In this document: piece by piece, positions 18,582-28,366 of the stretch | How the letters are laid out: every line of letters starts with the position of its first letter | How positions within the stretch are numbered: position 1 is the stretch's first letter | DNA from: Lachnospiraceae bacterium KM106-2 | Lineage (GTDB): Bacteria > Bacillota > Clostridia > Lachnospirales > Lachnospiraceae | DNA length: 64,000 nt | Assembly: GCA_009731425.1 (NCBI GenBank) | Contig: AP018794.1 | Span: forward strand, 3,242,501-3,306,500 | Direction: 5' to 3' | Made by a program: the position numbers and the translations under genes | The notes under the pieces: model-generated | The model's database searches: none | Told to the model about the DNA's origin: nothing | The model's input: the letters and a program-made list of their open reading frames with translations, nothing else

Positions 18582-19949
18582 TTAATTCATAATTCTCTTA
18601 GCCATATATGGTGTTCTATAATTCATTCCCGAAACAATGATACCAGTCTTTGGTGTACTAGCATGTACTACTTTTCCACCACCGATATAAATTGCAACGT
18701 GGTTGATTGATCCACCTTTTGAATAGAAGATTAAGTCGCCTGCTTGTAAAGCACTTAAACTTACTTTTCTACCAGCACCTGCAGCCTGTGCACTTGCTGT
18801 ACGAGGAATTGAATATCCGAAATGTCTGTAAACAGATTGAGTAAATCCAGAGCAATCAGTACCGTTTGTTAAACTTGTATGACCATAAACATATGGATTA
18901 CCAACATAGTTTAATGCAAAACTTGCAACTTTACTTCCTGATCCACTTGCAGAACCTACTGCTGCTGAAGCACTTGAACTTCCACTGTTGTATGAAGATG
19001 ATCCTGTAGTAGCAGATGATGAAGATGATCCACTATTAGAAGATGAACTGCTATGACTTACAGATGAACTTGAACTACTGCTTGAACTGCTATTTGAGTT
19101 GCTGTTTGAGCTTTGTGTTCTGTTCTGAGTCTGGCTTGATTGTTGTGCTTGTGCTGCCTCTTGTGCGGCTTGTTGAGCTGCTTGCTCTTCAGCTGCTTTC
19201 TTAGCTTCTTCTTTTGCTTTCTCTTCTTCAATTGAGATAGCTTTGTCGAATTTCATGCTAGTTGAGACACACTCTTTGCTTACATAGCCTTTGATATCTT
19301 CATCTACACCAATTTTTACCCATTTATCTGTTTCTTTTAATACTTCAAATTTCTCGCCTTCTGGTACTAATGTTAATGTAGTACTATCTGTACTTTTCTT
19401 TTCACGAACACGTACTGTTGTTACATTAATCTTAGCAAACTTAGTTCCATATTGGCTTGCAATCTTTTCTGCTTCTTCGCCAACTGCAAGATACTCTTTC
19501 TTGATGTATCCAGTAACGGATCCAGATTTTACTTTAACCCATTCACCTTTTGTTTTAGTGATCTTTGCAGAAGCACCTTTATATAACTTACCAAGGATTT
19601 TACTATCTTCACTTGATTTTGATCTAATATTTACATAACTTGGAGCAATAGAAATACCTGTATTTTTATATGTAGATTCTTTCTTTTTCTCAGTTGTCTT
19701 CTTTTCTTCAGTCTTAGTAGCCTCTGCTTCTTTTGCTTTCGCATCATTTGCAAGATCTACGCTAGCTTCCTGTGCGTTGTTATCGATTACTGCTGTATAA
19801 TATTTATCCATTGAAAGTGAAATGCCTGCAATGCTAGTCTCTGAAAGTACTTCTGTTGCAGAAGCCTTAGGAGCTTGTGCACACATTAATACTGTACTTG
19901 CTGCTGCTACACATAATGTTGATTTAATAATTGTTCTTGCTCTATTCAT
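18582..19949 (-). CDS. Secreted SH3-domain NlpC/P60 cell-wall hydrolase
   Basis: The 455-residue protein has a signal peptide (about residues 1-32, ending near ASATE). Two bacterial SH3 domains follow (about 95-155 and 170-240; VNIRSKSSEDSKILG and VRVREKKSTDSTTL), then an Ala/Gln-rich stretch, a long Ser-rich linker (about 275-340), and a C-terminal NlpC/P60 domain. In that domain TDCSGFTQSVY holds the catalytic Cys and INHVAIYIG the His, with HAS near the end. Such enzymes cut D-Glu-meso-DAP bonds in peptidoglycan stems. The start is the second ATG, because the first is part of the ATGGAGGG ribosome site. Confidence 0.93.
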   Translation of the reverse strand: MNRARTIIKSTLCVAAASTVLMCAQAPKASATEVLSETSIAGISLSMDKYYTAVIDNNAQEASVDLANDAKAKEAEATKTEEKKTTEKKKESTYKNTGISIAPSYVNIRSKSSEDSKILGKLYKGASAKITKTKGEWVKVKSGSVTGYIKKEYLAVGEEAEKIASQYGTKFAKINVTTVRVREKKSTDSTTLTLVPEGEKFEVLKETDKWVKIGVDEDIKGYVSKECVSTSMKFDKAISIEEEKAKEEAKKAAEEQAAQQAAQEAAQAQQSSQTQNRTQSSNSNSNSSSSSSSSSSVSHSSSSSNSGSSSSSATTGSSSYNSGSSSASAAVGSASGSGSKVASFALNYVGNPYVYGHTSLTNGTDCSGFTQSVYRHFGYSIPRTASAQAAGAGRKVSLSALQAGDLIFYSKGGSINHVAIYIGGGKVVHASTPKTGIIVSGMNYRTPYMAKRIMN

Positions 19950-20127
19950 ATGACCCTCCATCGTATTTTTTATATGTTAAGTTTTTATCTGATTTGTTAC
20001 AAAATTATTAATAAGTTTATTAACATTATAACAAGGTAGAGGGACTGTGTCAAGGAATTAACCTTCTATTATTTTACTTTTTTTACAAAAAACGTTTGTT
20101 TTTTTTACTAAATTTGTAACATATATT

Positions 20128-21051
20128 TTATATCAGTGAGAAATAACGTTCTACACTTGTAATCGCATTTGCTCCATCTGCTGCAGCTGTGATCACTTGC
20201 TTTAATTGCTTGGTCCGAATATCCCCTGCAGCAAAAATGCCTGGCACATTGGTCCTGCAATCTTCGCCTGCGATGATATAGCCCGAATTGTCAACAGAAA
20301 CAATATCTCGGTATAATTCAGAATTAGGAACTGTCCCAATTGCAATAAATAGTCCATTTATTTGTAATATATTATTCTCTTCTGTCACAATATTTTGTAT
20401 TAATAAAGACTCTACTTGTTCCTCTCCTCTTATTTCTTTTACCTTACTATTCCACATCACCTCTATATTAGAAGCTTTCTCTACGCTGCTGCATAGGCTT
20501 TTTACGGCACGAAATTCATGTCGTCTATGGATGATATAAACTTTTGCACATAATCTCGATAAAAAAATGGCATCCTCAAGTGCTGTGTCCCCTCCTCCCA
20601 CAACCGCTACTATCTTATTTCTAAAAAATGCGCCATCGCAGGTAGCACAGTAGGATACTCCCATTCCTGATAATCTGTCTTCGCCTGGAATATTTAAATG
20701 ACGACTCACTGCACCAGTTGCAATGATGATAGCTTTGCATCGATAGGTATCCCCATTTCCCAGTGTAATATATTTATTCTGGTCCTCGACACGAAACTGT
20801 ACCACATCACCTTCTACAAAGGTCGCCCCCAAAGCATCACTATGTTTTCTAAACTTCATAGCCAGATCAAACCCACTGATTTCTGGAATGCCAGGATAAT
20901 TATCTACTTCATATGTATTCACGATCTGCCCACCACTCATCGGACTCTTCTCAATAACCAATGTTGAAATTTCTGCACGTCTAGCATAGATACTCGCAGA
21001 AAGTCCTGCCGGGCCGCTCCCTACGATAATCAGATCATACTGTTTCATCAT
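20128..21051 (-). CDS. trxB: Thioredoxin reductase
   Basis: TrxB passes NADPH electrons through FAD and a CxxC to thioredoxin. With the start at 21051 (GAGGAGG upstream; a second ATG follows immediately) it is 307 residues. Visible motifs are the FAD-binding GSGPAGLSASIYA near the N-terminus, redox-active YCATCDGAFF near residue 133, NADPH-binding VGGGDTALEDA, and the C-terminal FAAGDIRTK. Length and motif order are those of low-molecular-weight TrxB. No trxA is adjacent. Confidence 0.93.
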   Translation of the reverse strand: MMKQYDLIIVGSGPAGLSASIYARRAEISTLVIEKSPMSGGQIVNTYEVDNYPGIPEISGFDLAMKFRKHSDALGATFVEGDVVQFRVEDQNKYITLGNGDTYRCKAIIIATGAVSRHLNIPGEDRLSGMGVSYCATCDGAFFRNKIVAVVGGGDTALEDAIFLSRLCAKVYIIHRRHEFRAVKSLCSSVEKASNIEVMWNSKVKEIRGEEQVESLLIQNIVTEENNILQINGLFIAIGTVPNSELYRDIVSVDNSGYIIAGEDCRTNVPGIFAAGDIRTKQLKQVITAAADGANAITSVERYFSLI

Positions 21052-21078
21052 AATCCTCCTCAACCTTCTTTTATAATT

Positions 21079-21128
21079 AAAAACGGGCACTAACTCAACA
21101 TGCGTTCACATCTTGTGTTAATACCCGT
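21079..21128 (-). terminator. Terminator downstream of the CPBP gene
   Basis: ACGGGTATTAAC can pair with GTTAGTGCCCGT through G-U pairs (arms 21083-21094 and 21117-21128), followed by TTTTTAATT on the minus strand. It separates the CPBP locus from trxB. Confidence 0.65.
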
Positions 21129-21133
21129 CTTTT

Positions 21134-22034
21134 CTACATTAGCTCTGCTTGTATCATTAAAATGATACAGAATAAAATAGTCAATGCTAATGGTATTGTA
21201 ATAATCTTTTGCTTTTCTTTCTCAGTTCTTTCTGTTTTGTTAAGAATCTCTTCTAATTGTTCTGTACGTCCCTCACTCATTGCCATGAGACGAATTAAAA
21301 CAATTGAGATTGCGATACCAATCAATGCTGGCAGTACATATGCTGGTAACATACTTATTAATTCAGCTTTGTTTACCTGCTTAGATGCTACCTCCTGTGT
21401 AATATGATAGCTTGCCACTACACTTGTTGCATTGATGATAAAATGACAGATCACAGAAGAGATAATAGAGCCCGTTACTTCTACTACTAGTGCAAATACC
21501 ATTCCAAGCAGCACGGCATAAGCAAATTGATTTATGTTCATATGCAAAACACCAAATAATAAACCACTTACCACGATGGCTTTTCTTATACTTACCTTAC
21601 GATATTCATGATAGAAAATTCCTCGGTAAACGCCTTCCTCACAGATAGCAGGCAATAATCCAACTACAAGTAGTCCAACAGCCATTGGCACCTGACGTAG
21701 CCCGCTTTGTATCGACCAAAAGCTGCGAAAGCAGATTAATAAGCGTCATAGCCGGCTGAATTGATATTGCAAATATGATCAGAAGTAATATGGTAGCTGG
21801 ATTAATTGGACGAATTCGAATTAACTTCACTAAGTTGATCCGATATTTTATTACATAAATCAATGCCGGAATGATAAACATCACTTGAGAAATAACTAAA
21901 CTTTCCACCATGGTCATCTTCCACTGAAATGTACTAATAAAAAACGACAAGATATATGGTGCAATTAGACTAATCCCTATCGTACCTATAAAAATACCAT
22001 TTACCTTTTGAATGCGCACTCTATCCTCTTCCAT
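21134..22034 (-). pseudogene. CPBP intramembrane protease gene, frameshifted
   Basis: Two overlapping frames make one membrane protein. The upstream frame (22034 to about 21700) encodes four hydrophobic segments ending LINLLSQLLVDTKRATSG. The downstream frame (from about 21700 to 21134) starts around PMAVGLLVVGLLPAICEEGVYRG and carries the CPBP catalytic motif EExxxR (EEGVYR) plus a later FGVLHMNINQF and a C-terminal membrane helix. The second frame is +1 relative to the first, so one extra base (or two missing) near 21690-21710 explains the break. It could be a real mutation or a sequence error. The intact protein would be about 298 residues. Confidence 0.85.
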
Positions 22035-22062
22035 AGTCCCTCCCTGATGTCTGTTTCTATTT

Positions 22063-22449
22063 CTATTTTACTGCGATTGCTTCGATTTCGATTAAAACGT
22101 CTTTTGGAAGACGTGCTACTTCGATACAAGATCTTGAAGGACAATCTTTACTAAAGTATTTTGCGTATACTTCATTTACTTTAGCGAAATCATTCATGTC
22201 TTTAATGAATACAGTTGTCTTGATAACTTGATCCGTAGAAGATCCCGCCTCTTTTAATAAGGCTGCAAGATTGCCGATCGCTTGTTCCGCCTGTACTGTA
22301 ATATCTCCTGTTACAAGTGTGTTTGTAGCTGGATCGATTGGAATCATTCCTGATGTAAAGATAAATCCGTTAACCTCAATTGCTTGTGAGTATGGTCCGA
22401 TTGCTGCTGGTGCTTTGTCTGTGCTAATAATTTTCTTCATTTTTGTCAT
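22063..22449 (-). CDS. ridA: RidA family reactive enamine/imine deaminase
   Basis: RidA hydrolyses reactive enamines and imines released by PLP enzymes such as threonine dehydratase. The protein (128 residues, or 125 from the next ATG at 22440) begins KKIISTDKAPAAIGPYSQA and ends CIEVARLPKDVLIEIEAIAVK, containing the conserved Arg of the active site in SCIEVARLP. Neither ATG has a good ribosome site; a 7-bp inverted repeat (22453-22459 and 22475-22481) lies just upstream. It is 28 bp from the CPBP locus start. Confidence 0.9.
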   Translation of the reverse strand: MTKMKKIISTDKAPAAIGPYSQAIEVNGFIFTSGMIPIDPATNTLVTGDITVQAEQAIGNLAALLKEAGSSTDQVIKTTVFIKDMNDFAKVNEVYAKYFSKDCPSRSCIEVARLPKDVLIEIEAIAVK

Positions 22450-22668
22450 CTACATAGTGCTATCTCAAGTACTACACTATGCTTTTCCTTTCCTTTTTAT
22501 ATTTGTTATTATGGTAAAAATTGAAATGAATTATCTCATTTTTAGTATTTATTATCGTAGCATAAAATACTAAATTTTACAATAAGTCGTTCCATGTCTC
22601 TATTTCATATGTAATCTGTTTTTCTTCATTATATTATAACTTCCGACTAAAAACTATCCTTGTTTATC

Positions 22669-22696
22669 TTGTTTTTTATTTTATAAATGTTATAAT
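22669..22696 (+). promoter_or_regulatory. Candidate promoter for acyl-ACP thioesterase
   Basis: TTGTTT (22669-22674), a 16-base spacer and TATAAT (22691-22696), 40 bp before the ATG. The -10 is perfect; the -35 has three of six consensus bases beyond TTG only weakly. Confidence 0.45.
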
Positions 22697-22735
22697 ATTA
22701 TTTTGAATTAAATTTATCCAGAAAAAGGAGTCATT

Positions 22736-23443
22736 ATGTATACTTTTGATAGCCGTATTCGATATAGCGAAGTTGGACCCAACAAAAAACTGGATTTAGC
22801 TTCTATCATAAATTATTTTCAAGACTGCTCCACTTTTCATTCTGAAGACATCGGACTTGGTCTGAAAGAACTAGAACAATTACAACGTGCCTGGATCATT
22901 AACTCTTGGCAGATCGTCATTAATCGATACCCTGAACTTGGCGAAAGAGTTGTTACTGGTACCTGGGCTTATGGATTTAAATCAATGTATGGATTACGTA
23001 ACTTTATCATGAAGACCGAGGATGGTGAAGTCTTGGCCTATGCAAACTCAATCTGGGTACTCATGGATACCGAAGCGATGCGTCCTACAAGAATTACGAC
23101 AATTGATATCGACAAATATGTAATTGAAGATGCCTATGAAATGGAATACGCACCAAGAAAGATCAAACTCCCTGATACATGGGACTATTTTGATTCATTC
23201 AAAATTATTCAGTCTAATATTGATACGAATAATCATGTTAATAACGGACAATATATAAAAATGGCAGAAGAATACTTACCGGATGGATTTAAGATTCATC
23301 AGATGCGTGCAGAATATCAGCGTTCCGCCGTTCTTGATGATGTCATTACACCAAAAAGAAATGTTACCGATAAATTGTGTACGGTAGTCCTCGCAAATAG
23401 CGAAGATAAACCTTATGCTATAATAGAATTCACAAGACAGTAA
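22736..23443 (+). CDS. Acyl-ACP thioesterase (FatA/FatB type)
   Basis: The 235-residue double hot-dog protein hydrolyses acyl-ACP to free fatty acid. The catalytic loop DTNNHVNN (D163, N165, H167; the D-x-N-x-H pattern of plant FatB) lies in the second hot dog, followed by AEYQRSAVLDD near residue 197-207 with the candidate catalytic Glu. The N-terminal hot dog runs from FDSRIRYSEVG to about residue 130. GGAG lies 6-8 bases before the ATG. It is likely cotranscribed with the S1-domain gene 24 bp downstream. Confidence 0.9.
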   Translation: MYTFDSRIRYSEVGPNKKLDLASIINYFQDCSTFHSEDIGLGLKELEQLQRAWIINSWQIVINRYPELGERVVTGTWAYGFKSMYGLRNFIMKTEDGEVLAYANSIWVLMDTEAMRPTRITTIDIDKYVIEDAYEMEYAPRKIKLPDTWDYFDSFKIIQSNIDTNNHVNNGQYIKMAEEYLPDGFKIHQMRAEYQRSAVLDDVITPKRNVTDKLCTVVLANSEDKPYAIIEFTRQ

Positions 23444-23467
23444 ACTGTCTTTTAGAAAGGATTATTT

Positions 23468-24304
23468 ATGATTCATTTAGGAGAAATGCAATCCCTAGTC
23501 GTTGTAAAAACAACTGACTTCGGAGTTTACCTTAGCACAAGTAGTGAAAACGAAAAAGATAAGGTCTTATTACCAAGAAAAGAAGTTCCTGCCGGAACAA
23601 AAGTAGGTTATCACATGGAAGTCTTCCTTTATAAAGATAGTGAAGATCGTCCAATCGCAACTACAACACAACCTCCAATCTCTCTTGGAGGAATCGCTCT
23701 TCTTAAAGTAAAAGAAGTTGCTACAATTGGCGCTTTCCTTGATTGGGGGCTTGCCAAAGATCTTCTTCTTCCTTTTAAAGAACAAACAAGAGAATTACAA
23801 GCTGGTGATGATGTATTAGTTACCCTTTATATCGATAAGAGTAAACGTCTTTGTGCATCAATGAAGATTTATGATTATCTACAACTTGACTCTGAATATC
23901 AAAAAGATGATAAGGTTACCGGTGTGGTATATGAAATCATCCCTGAATTTGGTGCTTTCGTAGCTGTTGATAATAAATACTCTGGTTTAATTCCAAAGAA
24001 AGAGTTATTTGATCACATCAAAGCCGGACAACAAATAGAAGCTCGTGTCATGAGCGTTAAACCTGACGGTAAATTAGATCTAAGCCTTCGCGAAAAAGCA
24101 TATGTTCAGATGGATAATGATGCATCTGCAATTTATAATGCACTTACAAATGCAGGCGGATTCCTTCCATACAACGATAAATCTGATCCAGAAAAGATCA
24201 AAGAAGTGTTCCATATGAGCAAAAATGCATACAAGCGTGCTATTGGACGTCTTTTAAAAGAAGGAAAACTTGAATTTAAAAACAATGGAATCTCTTTAAA
24301 GTAA
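23468..24304 (+). CDS. cvfB: CvfB-like S1 RNA-binding protein
   Basis: The 278-residue cytoplasmic protein has tandem S1-like domains. The first spans about residues 1-65, a second follows (ALLKVKEVATIGAFLDWGLAKDLLLP near 77-103), and a third is VTGVVYEIIPEFGAFVAVDNKYSGLIPKKELF near 155-187. A winged-helix-like C-terminus ends with KRAIGRLLKEGKLEF. This order fits CvfB/YitL, an RNA-binding regulator. It follows the thioesterase with an AAAGGA ribosome site and ends at a strong terminator. Confidence 0.9.
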   Translation: MIHLGEMQSLVVVKTTDFGVYLSTSSENEKDKVLLPRKEVPAGTKVGYHMEVFLYKDSEDRPIATTTQPPISLGGIALLKVKEVATIGAFLDWGLAKDLLLPFKEQTRELQAGDDVLVTLYIDKSKRLCASMKIYDYLQLDSEYQKDDKVTGVVYEIIPEFGAFVAVDNKYSGLIPKKELFDHIKAGQQIEARVMSVKPDGKLDLSLREKAYVQMDNDASAIYNALTNAGGFLPYNDKSDPEKIKEVFHMSKNAYKRAIGRLLKEGKLEFKNNGISLK

Positions 24305-24311
24305 TAAGTAA

Positions 24312-24343
24312 AAACCCCTTGTCCTATCTAGCGACAAGGGGTT
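24312..24343. terminator. Bidirectional terminator between convergent genes
   Basis: AAACCCCTTGTC (24312-24323) pairs perfectly with GACAAGGGGTTT (24332-24343) with an 8-base loop. It lies between cvfB and the leftward dctP gene. Confidence 0.92.
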
Positions 24344-24359
24344 TATTTATTTTAGACAT

Positions 24360-25349
24360 TTATTTAACTGCTTTTATTTCATTAATGAGATCCATATAAT
24401 CACTACTGATCTTCTCATTGATCGGTTCTGCTAATTTCTCAAACTCAGCCTTTTCTTCTTCCGTTAGCTCTGTTACTTTACATCCAGCTTTTTTCGCTGT
24501 CTCAATTGCATCCTTCTCATAATCGCTCATTGCTTTTCGTTGATAGGTGGATGCTTCTTTTGCACATTCTCGTATTATTTTCTGATCTGATTCTGATAAT
24601 TCATTCATTGCTTGTGTAGAAGCAATAATAAACTCTGGAACACTGGAATGTTGATCAATGGTAATATACTTTGCTTGTGTATAATGGTTCGTTGACATAT
24701 AAGATGGCCAATTATTCTCTGCACCATCAACTACCCCATCTTTTAAGGATGATAAGATATCAGAATAAGCAATATTCTGTCCTCTTGCTCCTACTGCATC
24801 CATCAGTGCAAACATAGAATCCGTATTTACACGAAATTTAAGTCCTGATAGATCTGATACACTCTTGATCTCTTTCTTTGAGTTATAGAAGTTCCTTGTT
24901 CCGCCACTAAACCAACATAATGGTTCTACACTATTTTTTATAAAGTCTTGTGACTCTAAAAACTCAGTTCCTATCTTTCCATCTAATACTTTCCACATCT
25001 GCTCATCATCACTAAATAAGAATAGTGCTTGAAAAGCCTTTAGGTCATCACAGTACACGGATGCTGCTGAAGATGATACTCTGGCGAAATCAATTCCATC
25101 AACGGATACTTGCTGTACCTGATCCGCTTCACTTCCAAGAGTACTTCCATGATAAACTTCAATCTTTATTCTACCATTTGTTTTTTCGCTTACCTGAGAT
25201 GCGAAATAATCACTGGATGCTGCCGTTGGATGTCCATCTTCCTGCACATCTGCCATGATAAACGTTACATCTGGATTCTTCTTCGTACATGCACCTAACA
25301 TTGCTACCGACATCATCAGTAATCCTAAGAAACATACTCGTCTTTTCAT
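24360..25349 (-). CDS. TRAP-type solute-binding lipoprotein (DctP family)
   Basis: The 329-residue protein has a lipoprotein signal with lipobox LGAC (Cys21), then a periplasmic-binding fold of the DctP family. Recognisable are the TRNFYNSKKEIKSVSDLSGLKFRV region with the substrate-carboxylate-binding Arg, and DGAENNWPSY. DctP proteins capture organic acids. No DctQ or DctM membrane subunit is in the window, so it is an orphan here. It lies 17 bp downstream of an MCP gene on the same strand, suggesting a sensory or shared role. Confidence 0.9.
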   Translation of the reverse strand: MKRRVCFLGLLMMSVAMLGACTKKNPDVTFIMADVQEDGHPTAASSDYFASQVSEKTNGRIKIEVYHGSTLGSEADQVQQVSVDGIDFARVSSSAASVYCDDLKAFQALFLFSDDEQMWKVLDGKIGTEFLESQDFIKNSVEPLCWFSGGTRNFYNSKKEIKSVSDLSGLKFRVNTDSMFALMDAVGARGQNIAYSDILSSLKDGVVDGAENNWPSYMSTNHYTQAKYITIDQHSSVPEFIIASTQAMNELSESDQKIIRECAKEASTYQRKAMSDYEKDAIETAKKAGCKVTELTEEEKAEFEKLAEPINEKISSDYMDLINEIKAVK

Positions 25350-25366
25350 TTGTTATTCCCCCGTCC

Positions 25367-27094
25367 TTATATTTTATGAAAACGTTTTACTTCTTGATCA
25401 AGATTGTCTGCAATCGATTCTGTCTGCGACATTTCCTGCTTAATAGAAGTCATGCTGTCGGTAATGACACATGTGCTTTCTGTTACAACGGCGATGGCAT
25501 TGGAACTTTCACCTATGGTCTGGCTCATTCCCTGTATCATATCAGTCATAGCTGACATTGTATCTTTCAGATCATTTGCACTTTTCGCAAACTTCTTCAT
25601 AACCTGATCAAAGCTATTGGCATCCTCATGATACGTTGTTCCGATATTAACAAATTTATCGTAATCTGGTAATACATCATTATGTACGAACTCTAACATT
25701 TGATTAGAGCTTTCTGCTAATTCACTTACAGCCTGTGTTACTTCATTACTGATGACCTGAATTTTATTTGCTGTTGTTTCACTAGAATCAGCTAAGGCTC
25801 GGATCTGATCTGCAACTACAGAAAATCCTTTTCCTGCCTCTCCTGCTCTTGCTGCCTCAATCGAAGCATTTAATGCAAGAAGATTGGTCTCACTTGAGAT
25901 ATCTAGAATATCTGCTGTTAAGGAGTTGATCTTCTCTACATCCTGACTCTTATCTAATGCCGTTTTTAATAATCGGCTGATCTGATCGATCATCTGAGTC
26001 GTCGTATTTTTACTCTTTAATCCTTCATTCTTCAATGACATGGCACGATCTTTAATTACATTGGATTCATCGGATTGTTGATATGCCTGCTTTGCGATAT
26101 CCTCCATTGATTGATATACGACACCAGCCTGCTCATTTAAGTCTTCTGCGACCTGAGCAATATTCGTCATGCTGGCAGTCAGTTCTTCCATTGTTGCGGA
26201 TACATCTACGATCTTATCATCTGCCTGATTGATATCCCCATATACTTCTTTAATACTTTCCTGCATATTAATCGTGCTTTGATTAATGTTGCTGATAATG
26301 TTATGTAATACCTCAATAAACTTGTTGATTCCTTTCACAAGCTGTCCGACCTCATCTTTGGTCTTCTCTGGAATTCGGATCGTAAGATCTCCTTCTTCCT
26401 TTTCAATCTTACCAACGATTGTAACCAGCTGTTTGGTTGCATCTTTTGTTGGACGAATTACCGTAAAGGTAACAATAATAATTCCAATCAATAGTGCTAC
26501 TATAAATAACACGCCTATAATAACAAATGTGATGTGACTCGTCGTGGTATCCTGTTCCAACTGCTGCTGTGCCCTCACCATATTAACGGTATTTAAGATA
26601 TCTACTGATTTAATTCTTACGGTAAATGCATTCGCTGATGTCTGTAGTGAAGAATTAATCTGATCAAAATTATTCGCTTTTCCACCATTTAACTGCTCAA
26701 TACCGCTATTAAACTGACTTCGATATGTCTCATAGACACTTTTTAAAGTCTTTATTGTCTTCTTTTCTCTCTCTGAATGAGCATATCCCTCTAAAGTCTG
26801 AATCGATGTTAATATGGTTCCCTGTGTTGTGCTTATACTAGCTAATACAGTAGAACGTTGCTCATCATTGGTTGATAATTGATAATCCCTCAAATAGGTC
26901 TGTAAATTGGCTGCATTTAACGAAATCATATCAACTTGTTTAATTGCATTCACATATTCTGTGCTAATATCTTCTGTTGTTGAATTCATACTGTTAATGT
27001 TTGAATTAACGACTAACATCCCCAATGCGCAAATTGCAAAAACACATACATAAACGGATATGATCTTTACACCGATAGATTTTCTCATTTGCAT
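25367..27094 (-). CDS. Methyl-accepting chemotaxis protein
   Basis: The 575-residue transmembrane receptor has a first membrane helix (about 9-30) and an extracellular helical sensor (about 31-185) resembling the four-helix-bundle type. A second membrane helix (about 188-213) and HAMP ([28 protein letters not shown]) follow, then a long coiled-coil signalling domain with the conserved tip [27 protein letters not shown]. There is no C-terminal pentapeptide for CheR tethering. It precedes dctP by 17 bp, so the binding protein may present ligand to it (inference). CheW is encoded at 12.4-12.9 kb. Confidence 0.93.
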   Translation of the reverse strand: MQMRKSIGVKIISVYVCVFAICALGMLVVNSNINSMNSTTEDISTEYVNAIKQVDMISLNAANLQTYLRDYQLSTNDEQRSTVLASISTTQGTILTSIQTLEGYAHSEREKKTIKTLKSVYETYRSQFNSGIEQLNGGKANNFDQINSSLQTSANAFTVRIKSVDILNTVNMVRAQQQLEQDTTTSHITFVIIGVLFIVALLIGIIIVTFTVIRPTKDATKQLVTIVGKIEKEEGDLTIRIPEKTKDEVGQLVKGINKFIEVLHNIISNINQSTINMQESIKEVYGDINQADDKIVDVSATMEELTASMTNIAQVAEDLNEQAGVVYQSMEDIAKQAYQQSDESNVIKDRAMSLKNEGLKSKNTTTQMIDQISRLLKTALDKSQDVEKINSLTADILDISSETNLLALNASIEAARAGEAGKGFSVVADQIRALADSSETTANKIQVISNEVTQAVSELAESSNQMLEFVHNDVLPDYDKFVNIGTTYHEDANSFDQVMKKFAKSANDLKDTMSAMTDMIQGMSQTIGESSNAIAVVTESTCVITDSMTSIKQEMSQTESIADNLDQEVKRFHKI

Positions 27095-27173
27095 TCTCCT
27101 TTTTCATATAATAGGTATCTATCATTCATAATACAACTTCTTTCAACTTTTTTCCATATTATTCTACGATTTA

Positions 27174-27818
27174 CTATTCCATAAAACAATCCTTTGCTAA
27201 TTCTTCTAAGCGACCAGAATCATGAATCGCATATTGAGTCCTTGATTTCTTCTCTAGTACCTTCTTTTCACATAGTTCATATAAGGTTCTTAACAGATGG
27301 CGATAACTAATCCCTAACAGTTCAGCTAATTCTGTTAAATTCTCAGAAAAGATCCCATTCTCCTCACTATTCGCAATATATGCACATAGTCTGTTTTCCA
27401 ATGTATACAACTGATTCATCGCACTTAATTTTGAACTCGTCTCAAACTTCTTCCCTAACTGGCGCGCAATAAAATTCATAAAGACAATATTACCTAATAG
27501 CTCTTTCTTGCAAACTGAAAACGGTATAGCAAAACATACAGTCTCCTTTACCGCTACAACATTATTTCCGACACTTCCATTTGTCATCAGCTCAATATCT
27601 CCAATAACACCTCCTGCGTAGGTAAAGCAGCGCATCAATACTTTTCCATTGGCCATTGTCGTACTTACCTTTACTTCCCCTGATAATAAAAACATCAAGT
27701 ACTCCATCTGCTTTCCAGTCTTACATAAATAGTCACCTTTTGCAAACGTTAATAATACTGCTTGTTTTCTTACCGATAGAGGCAATTGTAACATTTGAAT
27801 AACTTCATCCTGTTTCAT
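27174..27818 (-). CDS. Crp/Fnr family transcriptional regulator
   Basis: Starting at the ATG with GGAGAA upstream gives 214 residues; an upstream ATG at 27863 lacks a ribosome site and lies in the palindrome described next. The N-terminal cyclic-nucleotide-binding-like barrel (FAKGDYLCKTGKQMEYLMFLLSGEVKV) is followed by a helix C dimer interface and a C-terminal winged helix (LTELAELLGISYRHLLRTLYELCEKKVL). Cysteines are scattered, with no clear Fnr-type iron-sulfur cluster at the N-terminus. It is divergent from the YdcZ pair, its probable target. Confidence 0.88.
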   Translation of the reverse strand: MKQDEVIQMLQLPLSVRKQAVLLTFAKGDYLCKTGKQMEYLMFLLSGEVKVSTTMANGKVLMRCFTYAGGVIGDIELMTNGSVGNNVVAVKETVCFAIPFSVCKKELLGNIVFMNFIARQLGKKFETSSKLSAMNQLYTLENRLCAYIANSEENGIFSENLTELAELLGISYRHLLRTLYELCEKKVLEKKSRTQYAIHDSGRLEELAKDCFME

Positions 27819-27856
27819 AGCTGACTTTCTCCATATCTCATAAATTTCTACCGAAC

Positions 27857-27870
27857 ATGACATTTGTCAT
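27857..27870. promoter_or_regulatory. Palindromic operator candidate between regulator and exporter genes
   Basis: ATGACA-TT-TGTCAT is a perfect 6-bp inverted repeat with 2-base centre, similar in layout to PrfA/Crp-family boxes (TTAACAnnTGTTAA). It lies 39 bp before the regulator start and 61 bp before the plus-strand gene. Confidence 0.55.
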
Positions 27871-27931
27871 AATCCTTTCAGCCTATTATATATTAGAATG
27901 TTCTGAAAAAGAAAGGGAAACTTAAATTACT

Positions 27932-28357
27932 ATGTACTATCTATTATCTATCTTATCGGGCTTTCTTATTGCAGCAATGGTCGCAGTAAACGGTTATCTG
28001 ACAACTTGGCACGGAACTTACCTTGCTACGGTAATTATTCACTTTGTCGGATTAGTATTCGTATTTCTATTTATCAAATTAAAAAAAGGTCGTATCTTTG
28101 GTTCTCATAAACGTTTGCCATACTACTGCTATCTTGGTGGTGCCATTGGTGTGATCACCACTGTCTGCAATAATATTGGATTCGGCAAGATCAGCGTTTC
28201 AGCGATCTTAGCTCTCGGCCTTCTTGGGCAGAGCATTACCGCCATCGTGATCGATCACTTTGGTCTATTTCACATGAAAGTTCAAAAATTCAATCCTAAG
28301 AAACTTATCGGTTATGCCTTTGTATTGATCGGCATCGTGTTTCTAATGGATCTATAG
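27932..28357 (+). CDS. YdcZ-type DMT transporter, subunit 1
   Basis: The 141-residue membrane protein has about five hydrophobic helices and matches the YdcZ (DMT) family: GFLIAAMVAVNGYL at the start and FGLFHMKVQKFNPKKLIGYAFVLIGIVFLMDL at the end. Family members are thought to work as pairs of five-helix subunits; the next gene supplies the second. Upstream is a divergent Crp/Fnr regulator with a palindrome between. Substrate unknown. Confidence 0.85.
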   Translation: MYYLLSILSGFLIAAMVAVNGYLTTWHGTYLATVIIHFVGLVFVFLFIKLKKGRIFGSHKRLPYYCYLGGAIGVITTVCNNIGFGKISVSAILALGLLGQSITAIVIDHFGLFHMKVQKFNPKKLIGYAFVLIGIVFLMDL

Positions 28358-28366
28358 GAGGTACCA

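Noticed and set aside
24360..25349. Full TRAP transporter
   Set aside because: Only the binding protein is present; the downstream plus-strand and upstream genes are not DctQ or DctM.
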